The notes beneath the pieces were generated by a model. It had not been told where the DNA came from and did no database searches. It saw only the letters and a list, made by a program, of their open reading frames with translations. A stretch of 64,000 bases of DNA from Bacteroidales bacterium (GTDB lineage: Bacteria > Bacteroidota > Bacteroidia > Bacteroidales > UBA932). Below, in pieces: positions 6,474-14,565 of the stretch. Numbering within the stretch: the first letter of the stretch is position 1; every line of letters begins with the position of its first letter. Both the position numbers and the translations under genes were made by a program. The DNA is taken from NCBI GenBank assembly GCA_017398335.1, contig JAFQGK010000021.1:1-64000 (forward strand), given 5' to 3'.

Positions 6474-7817
6474 TCAGCAACCTCCACCAAGTGCATGGTA
6501 GAGGTTGATGACACCTTGGATCTCCTGATATCTGTCGGATATTTCCGTAAGTTCGGCCTGCAGAAGATTCTGCTGGGCAGTGAGTACCTCAAGATAGCTT
6601 GCTGCACCGTGCTTCATCAGGAGCTTGATGTTCCATACTGCTGCACGGAGATTTACCACCTGTTTGCGGTCTATATTCAGTCTTTCTCTGGCAGTCTCCC
6701 AACTCATAAGTGCATTGTTGACTTCAACACCAGCATTGAGGATGGTCTGTCTGAACTGGTATGCTGCAGCTTCCTGCTGTGCCTTGGCCGCCTGCAGACG
6801 TGCCTTGTTGGCTCCTTTTGCAAATATCGGCTGCATGAGTGATCCGATCACACCTGCAATTATGCCAGCCGGATTGATGACCATAGCTCCAGCCCCGTTT
6901 GTCCAGCCAAGGCTTCCGCTCAAATTCAAACTTGGGTAGAAGGCTGAGCGTGCGGCATTAGTCATGTAGAACTTCTGCGCAAGGACTTCTTCTGCCTGTC
7001 GCACATCAGGTCTTCTGGAAAGCAGCTGGACAGGAACGCCTTCAGACAGTTCGGCAGGGAAGTTCTGCTCTTCGATACGGCCTCTCTGTATGTTCATCGG
7101 AACTATTCCAAGCAGGGATGAGAATGAATTCTCCATCTCCATAATCTGCTTCTTGAGGTTCAGGACTGATCCTTCCACGGTCAGTTTGTTGGATTTCGCC
7201 TGTAGCACTGCTGCCTCATTGGTCTTACCCGCTCTCTTAAGTGCTTCCATCGTACGTATGTTCTCTTCCCAGTTGTCAAGGGTTCTGAGACTGATGTTGA
7301 GTTGCTCGTCAAGCATCAGCAGAGAATAATAGCTACCGGCGATTGTTGCTATAAGACGAGTCTGTACAGCCTGCCTGTATGCTTCGCTCTGTTCCAGAGC
7401 AGCTGCAGCTCCTTTCTTTGCATTTCTGAGTTTGCCGAATATGTCCGCCTCCCATGAAACATCGAATTCAGCCGTTACAGTTCCAGGAGTTCCTCCTTGT
7501 ACGGAAGCTGAAACTCCTGGAAGGAATGCCCATCTGGCAGTAAGCAGGGCAGCTTGAGCCTCCTCAACCTTGAATCTGGCTACGTTGAGGTCTGTGTTAT
7601 TGTCAAGTCCGAGCCTTATCCATTTCTGAAGTATAGGATCTGTAAACAGTTCTTCCCACTTCATGGAAGCTATGGATGTCGTGTCCTCTGTTTCAGAGAC
7701 CCTTCGGTAGAGACTGTCAGTGAAGCTTACGTCGGGGCGCTCGTATTTAGTGTACAGTCCGCATCCGGAAAGCGACAGGACTGCAAAAGCAATCAATATT
7801 ATCTTCTTCATAGTCAT
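6474..7817 (-). CDS. outer-membrane factor lipoprotein of an RND efflux system (OprM/NodT type)
   Basis: 447 residues with a lipoprotein signal ending in the lipobox LSGC, then the TolC-like repeat architecture (two related halves rich in long helices with AALxxAxxxL patterns). The motif SRRPDVRQAEE, diagnostic of the NodT/OprM family, is at mid-protein. It forms the outer-membrane channel for the adaptor and pump encoded upstream. Its ATG overlaps the stop of the pump gene by 4 bp (ATGA), indicating translational coupling. Start is MTMKK; the second Met is equally possible. Confidence 0.95.
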   Translation of the reverse strand: MTMKKIILIAFAVLSLSGCGLYTKYERPDVSFTDSLYRRVSETEDTTSIASMKWEELFTDPILQKWIRLGLDNNTDLNVARFKVEEAQAALLTARWAFLPGVSASVQGGTPGTVTAEFDVSWEADIFGKLRNAKKGAAAALEQSEAYRQAVQTRLIATIAGSYYSLLMLDEQLNISLRTLDNWEENIRTMEALKRAGKTNEAAVLQAKSNKLTVEGSVLNLKKQIMEMENSFSSLLGIVPMNIQRGRIEEQNFPAELSEGVPVQLLSRRPDVRQAEEVLAQKFYMTNAARSAFYPSLNLSGSLGWTNGAGAMVINPAGIIAGVIGSLMQPIFAKGANKARLQAAKAQQEAAAYQFRQTILNAGVEVNNALMSWETARERLNIDRKQVVNLRAAVWNIKLLMKHGAASYLEVLTAQQNLLQAELTEISDRYQEIQGVINLYHALGGGC

Positions 7818-10800
7818 TCGCTTATAGTTTCTGTGCCTTCAATCTCATGTCTTCTGTTCGGCATGACTTTCTCTTCTATATACTGGAAGACGATGAAGAG
7901 GGCCGGTACGATGACCAGAAGGGCAATTGTACCGATGAGCATGCCTCCTACAGTACCTACTCCGATCGAAATGTTACCATTCGCTCCCACGCCACTCGCG
8001 AACATGAGAGGAAGCATACCGAAGATCATCGTGAGTGAGGTCATGAGGATCGGGCGGAGACGTGCTTTCGCAGCTGCCATTGCTGCCATTGTTATGGACA
8101 TTCCCTCAGCTCTCTTCTGCGACGCATATTCTGTAAGGAGAATAGCAGTCTTGGCAAGAAGACCGATGAGCATGAGGAGGCCGATCTGAAGGTATATGTT
8201 GTTCTCAAGTCCGAACATTCTCGCGAAGAGGAAGCTTCCTGCAAGTCCGAACGGAACGGATAGGATAATCACTACAGGAATGAATATGCTTTCATACAAT
8301 GCGCAGAGAATCAGGTATATGAATATTACGCAGATAGCGAAGATTACAGCCACTGAATTACCGGTGTTTGCCTCTTCTCGCGACATACCTCCGAATTCGT
8401 ATCCATATCCTTCCGGCAGGACCTTCTTTGCGACTTCGCGTACAGCCTGGATCGCCTGTCCCGAACTATAGCCGTCAGCAGCCTGACCATTGATGGATAT
8501 TGCGGTGAACAGGTTGAATCGTGAAATGGACTGAGGGCCGTAGATACGTGTCAGTCTGATGTACTGATTGATCGGTGACATCTCGCCGCTTGAGGTCCTT
8601 ACGAACATGTTCTGAAGTGATTCTGTGTCAAGACGGAACTCGGGAGCTGCCTGCAGCATCACACGGTAGAGTTTCGAGAACCTGTTCATGTTCGATGCGT
8701 AGCTGCCTCCGATATATCCGGCAAGTACATCCAGAACATCACCAGGGGATGTGCCGTTTCTCTTGCACTGAGCTGCATCCACCTCCACGAGATACATAGG
8801 GTATTTGGTGTCGAATGATGTCTTGGCACGTGAGACCTCAGGTCTTTTGTTCAGCTCGATTATGAAGTCGTTTGTTATTTTCTGAAGGTCTTCAAGTCTG
8901 CCGCCTTTCTGGTCCTGGACATAGATTTCGAAGCCGGAGCTGGCACCGTAGCCCGGAATCATACCTCGAGTATAGATCATGATGTCGGCAGAAGTGATGT
9001 CAGCAGTCCTCGCATACATTTCTGCGATTACCGAGTTGATGTCGTCTTTTTCTCCGGTACGCTCTTCCCAATCCTTGAGACGGATCATGAAGTTTCCTGT
9101 AGACGAACCCTGACCGAACATCATACCGAAACCTGTGGTTCTCGAGTATGCCTTGATCTGAGGTATAGTGCTGATCCTCTTGTCGATTTCAGCAAGGACC
9201 TTGTCGGTTTCGGCGATATTCGTACCCGGAGGGGTGCGGACATCCATGTTGATGGAACCCATGTCCTCCTTCGGTACGAGACCGGTCTTTGTCGTATTCA
9301 TCAGGTATACGAGTCCACCGCAGGCGATTGCCAGAAGGATGACAGTCAGCCATTTGCGTCTGAACATGAAGAATACTACGTATTTGTATTTCGCAACTAT
9401 CCTGCTGAATGCAGCATCAAATGCAGTGTGGAACTTCGATGAGAATGTCGCCTTTTCACCGGCATTGACATCAGCGTGAGGCGTCATTATCAGGGCGCAG
9501 AGTGCCGGTGACGTAGTCAGTGAGTTCAGGAGGGAAATACCTACTGCAACGGCCATCGTGATACCGAACTGAGTATAGAAGGTACCGGTGGTTCCTCCCA
9601 TGAAGCTCACAGGAATGAACACCGCCATGAACACGAATGTGGTGGCGACGAGAGCCGATGTAATGCCTCCCATGGCGTCTACAGTGGCTTTATACGGAGA
9701 CCTGTATCCGGCATCGAATTTTGCCTGGACTGCCTCTACAACGACGATGGAGTCGTCCACCACCGTTCCGATGACGAGTACCAGAGCGAAGAGAGTGATC
9801 ATGTTGAGGCTGAATCCGGCAATCATCAGGAATGCGAAGGTTCCAACCAGCGATACTATGATGGAGACTGTCGGGATGATGGTTGACCTTAGGCTCTGAA
9901 GGAAGACGAACACTACTAGAATCACAAGCAGGATAGCCTCGAACAGGGTCTTGATTACGTTCTTGATGGAAGCGTCAAGGAAGTCCTTGGTACTCATGAG
10001 GTCGACGATTTCCAGACCTTTCGGAAGGTCTGCCCGGATTTCCTCGACTACTCTGTCGACTTCTGTAATGATTTCATTGGCGTTGGATCCTGATGTCTGC
10101 GATATGCTTATGGTCGTGCCCGGATGACCGTTCACCATACCGATATACTCGTATGATCTTTCTCCGAGTTCTATCTTTGCCACATCCTTGAGCCTCAGCA
10201 CTGTACCATTGTTCTCGGCACGGATGACCATGTTCTCATAGTCGGTTACATCCTCGTAACGGCCGCGGTATTTCAGTACATATCTGAATGTGTTCTCAGA
10301 CTCAGCTCCGAGGGTACCTGTAGGAGCCTCAAGGTTCTGCTCGGCAAGCACGGCCGATATGTCCTTAGGGACAAGTCCGTATTTCGCCATCTTGCCCGGG
10401 TCGAGCCATATACGGAGTGAATAGTCTCCTCCGCGAACGTCCACTTCTCCGACTCCTGCTACTCGTGAAAGGCGAGGCTCGATGTTGATTTTCAGATAGT
10501 TGGTGATGAATTTCCTGTCGAATGAGTTGTCCGGGCTATATACTGCCAGAGACTTGATTCGGCTGGTCTGACGCTTGCGGACGGTCACGCCGCTTCGGGT
10601 AACTTCGCCGGGCAGGAGACTCTGTGCAGATGCTATTCGGTTCTGGACATTGACCATGGCCATGTCGCCGTCTGTTCCCTGACGGAAATATATCTGTATG
10701 CTTGCAGATCCGCTGTTTGTCGCCGAAGACACCATATACATCATGTCCTCGACACCGTTGATGGCTTCCTCAAGTGGCACCAGCACACTCCTCTGTACAG

Positions 10801-10969
10801 TCTCGGCATTAGCTCCGGCGTAGGCAGCTGAAACGCTGACAGTAGGAGGGGCAATCTCCGGGAACTGCTCGATTGGAAGCTGTGAAAGACCGATGAGACC
10901 CACCAGGAGGATGATCACGGAAATGACTCCTGCCAGAATCGGGCGGTCAATGAATGTCTTTACGTTCAT
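7814..10969 (-). CDS. RND multidrug efflux pump, inner-membrane subunit (AcrB/MexB type)
   Basis: 1051 residues, the normal length for HAE-1 family pumps. It begins FIDRPILAGVISVIILLVG (TM1). TM4 has the paired proton-relay aspartates in VVDDSIVVVEAV, and TM10 has the relay lysine in GLLAKTAILL. Two large periplasmic porter loops lie between TM1-2 and TM7-8. It exports drugs, bile salts or other amphiphiles using proton influx. It overlaps the adaptor gene by 1 bp (TAATG) and the channel gene by 4 bp, so the three are co-translated. Confidence 0.97.
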   Translation of the reverse strand: MNVKTFIDRPILAGVISVIILLVGLIGLSQLPIEQFPEIAPPTVSVSAAYAGANAETVQRSVLVPLEEAINGVEDMMYMVSSATNSGSASIQIYFRQGTDGDMAMVNVQNRIASAQSLLPGEVTRSGVTVRKRQTSRIKSLAVYSPDNSFDRKFITNYLKINIEPRLSRVAGVGEVDVRGGDYSLRIWLDPGKMAKYGLVPKDISAVLAEQNLEAPTGTLGAESENTFRYVLKYRGRYEDVTDYENMVIRAENNGTVLRLKDVAKIELGERSYEYIGMVNGHPGTTISISQTSGSNANEIITEVDRVVEEIRADLPKGLEIVDLMSTKDFLDASIKNVIKTLFEAILLVILVVFVFLQSLRSTIIPTVSIIVSLVGTFAFLMIAGFSLNMITLFALVLVIGTVVDDSIVVVEAVQAKFDAGYRSPYKATVDAMGGITSALVATTFVFMAVFIPVSFMGGTTGTFYTQFGITMAVAVGISLLNSLTTSPALCALIMTPHADVNAGEKATFSSKFHTAFDAAFSRIVAKYKYVVFFMFRRKWLTVILLAIACGGLVYLMNTTKTGLVPKEDMGSINMDVRTPPGTNIAETDKVLAEIDKRISTIPQIKAYSRTTGFGMMFGQGSSTGNFMIRLKDWEERTGEKDDINSVIAEMYARTADITSADIMIYTRGMIPGYGASSGFEIYVQDQKGGRLEDLQKITNDFIIELNKRPEVSRAKTSFDTKYPMYLVEVDAAQCKRNGTSPGDVLDVLAGYIGGSYASNMNRFSKLYRVMLQAAPEFRLDTESLQNMFVRTSSGEMSPINQYIRLTRIYGPQSISRFNLFTAISINGQAADGYSSGQAIQAVREVAKKVLPEGYGYEFGGMSREEANTGNSVAVIFAICVIFIYLILCALYESIFIPVVIILSVPFGLAGSFLFARMFGLENNIYLQIGLLMLIGLLAKTAILLTEYASQKRAEGMSITMAAMAAAKARLRPILMTSLTMIFGMLPLMFASGVGANGNISIGVGTVGGMLIGTIALLVIVPALFIVFQYIEEKVMPNRRHEIEGTETISE

Positions 10970-12087
10970 TATTCTGCTTCCTCCTCTGTTTTACTGATGA
11001 TCTTTGCACCTTCCTTGATAAGTCCTGCACCTTCGGCAACGATGATGTCACCCACGTTCAGACCCTTCTCTACGATATATTCGGTTCCGTTGTTCTGTGG
11101 TGAAACCTGGATCTCTGTAGCGGAAGCAAGTCCTTCGACAACCTTGTAGACAAATACCCTGTCCTGAAGTTCGTATGTAGCTGTCTGTGGAATGACGATG
11201 CAGTTCTTGCGCTCAACAGGTATTATAATGGTGCCGCTGCCACCGTTGCGGAGAAGGTGACTGCGGTTATTGAACATAGCTCTGATGCTGACGGCACCTG
11301 TCGTCTCGCTGATGGTTCCGCTTATCGCGTTGATCTTGCCTTTATGTTCATACATCTGTCCGTTGCTCATGATCAGGTCGACCTCAGGCATCTGTCTGAT
11401 TGCATTGTTCAGGGTTCCATACTGCATCACCATGTCAAGCATCTGGTTCTCGGCCATCGAGAAGTAGGCATATACGCGGCTGTCGTCAGACACGGTCACC
11501 AGCGGCTGGCTTATGTTGCTGCTGACGAGGGCTCCGACGCGGTATGGAATCATGGATGCGACTCCGTTTACAGGCGAGCGCACTTCTGTATATGAAAGAT
11601 TATTGCTTGCGTTTACCTCCTCAGCCTTGCAGAGAGCGAGCCTTGCCTTTGCATCTGTGAGGGAGTTCTGAGCCGTCATCAGGTCGAATTCCGACACGAC
11701 ATCCTGCTCGAAAAGGTCTTTGTTGCTTTCATATATAAGTTCGGCTGTAGACAGTGCAGCCTCAGCGCTCTTGACATTGGCCGCAGCAATTTCGTATGCA
11801 GCCTTGTAAGGCGTCTGGTCGATAATGAACAGGACCTGTCCCTTGCTGACGCTTTCTCCTTCTTCAATGAGGATGTCAGTTATCATTCCGCTTACCTGCG
11901 GTCTGATCTCGACCGTCTGGACTCCGCTGATAGCGGCAGAATACCCTGTTGAGAGAGTGATGTCGCTCAACTCAATTTCCATAGTCTTGTAGGTAGCCTC
12001 TTCTTCCTGAGCTGTGCCGGCTGCCTGTTTGCAGGATGTAGTCAGGAATCCTGCCAGAATAAGTGTAGGTAAAAGTAATCTTTTCAT
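10969..12087 (-). CDS. RND efflux periplasmic adaptor (AcrA/MexA type)
   Basis: 372 residues with a lipoprotein signal and lipobox TTSC at about residue 19. It has the membrane-fusion-protein order: a barrel-sandwich half motif (VEIRPQVSGMI...EGESVSKGQVLF), a helical hairpin (about 95-160), the second lipoyl half (EVRSPVNGVAS), then a beta-barrel and membrane-proximal domain. It links the pump to the outer-membrane channel. The U32 gene ends 9 bp upstream, so this tripartite system appears to be transcribed from further upstream. Confidence 0.95.
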   Translation of the reverse strand: MKRLLLPTLILAGFLTTSCKQAAGTAQEEEATYKTMEIELSDITLSTGYSAAISGVQTVEIRPQVSGMITDILIEEGESVSKGQVLFIIDQTPYKAAYEIAAANVKSAEAALSTAELIYESNKDLFEQDVVSEFDLMTAQNSLTDAKARLALCKAEEVNASNNLSYTEVRSPVNGVASMIPYRVGALVSSNISQPLVTVSDDSRVYAYFSMAENQMLDMVMQYGTLNNAIRQMPEVDLIMSNGQMYEHKGKINAISGTISETTGAVSIRAMFNNRSHLLRNGGSGTIIIPVERKNCIVIPQTATYELQDRVFVYKVVEGLASATEIQVSPQNNGTEYIVEKGLNVGDIIVAEGAGLIKEGAKIISKTEEEAE

Positions 12088-12096
12088 CGATGTATG

Positions 12097-13437
12097 TTAG
12101 TTCTTGTTTTCTTCTTTTCTCCAGATATATACTTTGTCCGAACGGCGGAGTCTGTTTTCTTCCAATGCCTTGCAGGCCAGTTCGTCGCATCCGTCTCCGC
12201 ATAGGCTCATGGCCTCCTCCCTTGCTCCCGGAACAACCTTTGACCAGTCGAGAGGTATGGAGCAGAACACTCCTTTGCCGGCTTCTTCGACAGGCTTGAG
12301 ATCAACCCTGATTTCCGGTACGGTGTATTCTACGACTCCGGATGTCGGTCCTATAATGAGAATCTTGTCTCCCACCCTCAGCGAGTAGGATTCTACGAGA
12401 ATTTCTGCGACTCCAAGCTTGCCGAACCAGTTGGTGATCTTTCCGCAGTAAACCTTCTTGTGCGTAGCCTTGCTGCCATAAACCTCGCACCATTCTCCCA
12501 GGCGGGCTCCCTGGTAGTAGCCGTCCCAGAAGCCTCTGTTGAATACTTCTGAAAGTTCTGCCTTGAGACCTTCCGCCAGTTCCTGAGTATATGTACCTGC
12601 GCATACGGCGTCTGCGGCACGGCGGTAGCATGATGCGGCGCGCTTTACGTATTCTGCCGAACGTGCTCTTCCCTCGATCTTGAATACGGTGACACCCGCA
12701 TCAATGATCTTGTCCATGAACTCTATGGTACACAGATCCTTAGGTGACATTATATATTTGTTGTCGATTTCCAGTTCCATGCCGGTCTCCCTGTCACGGA
12801 CTTCATATGCCCTGCGGCAGAGCTGGTAGCACGAACCTCTGTTGGCCGAAGCTCCATACTCATGCAGGCTGAGATAACATTTGCCGGAGATGGCCATGCA
12901 GAGCGCTCCGTGGGCGAACATCTCGATTTCAACCTTTCTTCCGGAAGGTCCGCATATGTTGTCACGGTCTATGATCGCCTTTATTGCCTTCACCTGGTTC
13001 AGATTAAGCTCGCGGGCAAGTACAATCACGTCTGCGAACTGTGCATAGAATCGTAGTGCTTCCGCGTTCGATATGCTCAGCTGGGTGGAGATATGCACCT
13101 CTACGCCTATCTGACGGGCATATGCGATTGCCGCCATATCAGACGCGATTACGGCTGTGATTCCTGCTTCTTTCGCGGCATCAAGCGTGCGCCTCATATC
13201 TTCGAGGTCTTCTTCGAAGAGTGCGATATTGAGGGTGAGATATGTCTTTACATTTACCTCTGAGCAGATTCTTACAATCTCCTTGAGGTCTGTCATCTTG
13301 AAGTTATTTGCCGAATGGGAGCGCATGTTCAGCTTCTCCACTCCGAAATAAACGGAGTCCGCACCTCCCTGAATTGCAGCATGCAGACATTCGAAATTGC
13401 CTGCGGGAGCCATTATTTCCAGTTTCTTATTTTCCAT
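12097..13437 (-). CDS. U32 family peptidase-like protein, probable tRNA hydroxylation protein TrhP
   Basis: 446 residues, matching E. coli TrhP/YegQ rather than the longer RlhA. The start IMAPAGNFECLHAAIQGGADSVYFG is the U32 N-terminal signature. The central FAHGALCMAISGKCYLS is the U32 PROSITE-type region, with nearby cysteines (GSCYQLCRRAYEV) that may bind an iron-sulphur cluster. Proteins of this group act in prephenate-dependent 5-hydroxyuridine formation at tRNA position 34. Old annotation as collagenase is probably wrong for this subgroup. It starts 16 bp after the polyprenyl synthetase stop. Confidence 0.85.
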   Translation of the reverse strand: MENKKLEIMAPAGNFECLHAAIQGGADSVYFGVEKLNMRSHSANNFKMTDLKEIVRICSEVNVKTYLTLNIALFEEDLEDMRRTLDAAKEAGITAVIASDMAAIAYARQIGVEVHISTQLSISNAEALRFYAQFADVIVLARELNLNQVKAIKAIIDRDNICGPSGRKVEIEMFAHGALCMAISGKCYLSLHEYGASANRGSCYQLCRRAYEVRDRETGMELEIDNKYIMSPKDLCTIEFMDKIIDAGVTVFKIEGRARSAEYVKRAASCYRRAADAVCAGTYTQELAEGLKAELSEVFNRGFWDGYYQGARLGEWCEVYGSKATHKKVYCGKITNWFGKLGVAEILVESYSLRVGDKILIIGPTSGVVEYTVPEIRVDLKPVEEAGKGVFCSIPLDWSKVVPGAREEAMSLCGDGCDELACKALEENRLRRSDKVYIWRKEENKN

Positions 13438-13453
13438 ACTTTCTTATAAGGAA

Positions 13454-14437
13454 CTATTTAGATCTGCCTAACAGTTTTTGTGCGTAGTTTTCCAATAGTC
13501 TGTATGATTCCGGCTGAAGATTCAGGGCGGCTGCATGTGCAAGAGACTGGCTGTGGAGCCTTATTATCTCCATCTTCGCTTCCTCTCCTACGCCCAATTC
13601 TGCATAGATGGCCTTGACGGCCGCTATCTTCGCTTCCTTCTCCTCTTCTGTAGATACTGGCATGGCCATGGCGTCCAGAAGCTCGCCGCGCCTGTCTCCG
13701 ATCTTTTCGAATGCACGGGTCATGAGCCAGCTCTTCTTGTTGTTGACGATGTCTCCTCCGATTGCCTTTCCGAACACCTCTGGATCTGCATAGGTGTCCA
13801 GCCAGTCATCAGCTATCTGGAAGGCAAGTCCCAGATCGTAACCGTATCTGTAGAGCAGCTCGCAGTCTTTTTCCGATGCTCCGGCAATCAATGCGCCCAT
13901 CTTGGCTGCACAGGCTATCAGAACAGCGGTCTTGAGTCCGATCATCTTGAGATAATCATCCATCGGAACACTTTCCAGATCTTCGAAATCCATGTCGTAC
14001 TGCTGACCTTCGCAGACTTCTACAGCTGTCTTGGAAAAGAGTTCAAGAGCCTTCGGCAGAACCTCGGCAGGAGCCTTCGCAATGAGCCTGTAGCTTTCTA
14101 TCGACATTACGTCGCCGGAAAGAATGGCAGTGTTGTCGTTCCATCTGCGGTGGACCGTCGGTACTCCTCTGCGCACATCGGCCTTGTCCATTATGTCATC
14201 GTGGATCAGAGTGAAGCTGTGGAATACTTCGATGGCTGCAGCAGGCGAGAGTATGCTCTCGTCGAAGCGGTCTTTGTAAAGAGAATATGCCAGCAGGCAC
14301 AGTCTTGGGCGTATCCGCTTGCCGCCGATTTCCATCATGTATCTCAGCGGATCGTACAATCCGCGGGGCTCTTCCGTAAAACGAAGATTCTCAAACAGTT
14401 CCCTGGTAATGCTGTCGATATGGTTTTCAGTCATCAT
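13454..14437 (-). CDS. polyprenyl diphosphate synthase (trans-isoprenyl synthase)
   Basis: About 328 residues. Both aspartate-rich motifs are intact: the first in LIHDDIMDKADVRRG and the second in FQIADDWLDTYAD. The GKRIRP motif that binds isopentenyl diphosphate lies in the N-terminal part. It elongates allylic diphosphates with IPP for quinone side chains or similar lipids; the chain length cannot be set by eye. The frame is open up to 14470, but a full -7 element sits at 14460-14467, so translation should start at 14437 (MMTENH) or the next Met at 14434. It heads the operon that continues into the U32 and RND genes. Confidence 0.93.
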   Translation of the reverse strand: MMTENHIDSITRELFENLRFTEEPRGLYDPLRYMMEIGGKRIRPRLCLLAYSLYKDRFDESILSPAAAIEVFHSFTLIHDDIMDKADVRRGVPTVHRRWNDNTAILSGDVMSIESYRLIAKAPAEVLPKALELFSKTAVEVCEGQQYDMDFEDLESVPMDDYLKMIGLKTAVLIACAAKMGALIAGASEKDCELLYRYGYDLGLAFQIADDWLDTYADPEVFGKAIGGDIVNNKKSWLMTRAFEKIGDRRGELLDAMAMPVSTEEEKEAKIAAVKAIYAELGVGEEAKMEIIRLHSQSLAHAAALNLQPESYRLLENYAQKLLGRSK

Positions 14438-14459
14438 CAATATGATTTTTTGCAATTTA

Positions 14460-14467
14460 CAAAGATA
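14460..14467 (-). promoter_or_regulatory. -7 element for the polyprenyl synthase-efflux operon
   Basis: TATCTTTG on the minus strand is a full match, 23 bp upstream of the proposed start. It lies inside the longer open frame and so argues for the shorter protein. Confidence 0.6.
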
Positions 14468-14565
14468 CAAATTTTACAGAAAAATACTTCGTACAGATAT
14501 TGTGTGATTCCCTAAAAAGTGTTTTTTTTGCATATAAATACCAAGGGCTCACTAAACTTTAGGTT

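Noticed and set aside
13535..14515. 326-codon plus-strand open frame opposite the polyprenyl synthase
   Set aside because: It is the antisense shadow of a gene with both aspartate-rich motifs and shows no domain of its own.
14522..14529. T8 tract upstream of the outer-membrane barrel gene as a phase-variation switch
   Set aside because: T-runs are common in AT-rich promoter regions here (another lies before uvrA), and it cannot be placed between recognised promoter elements.
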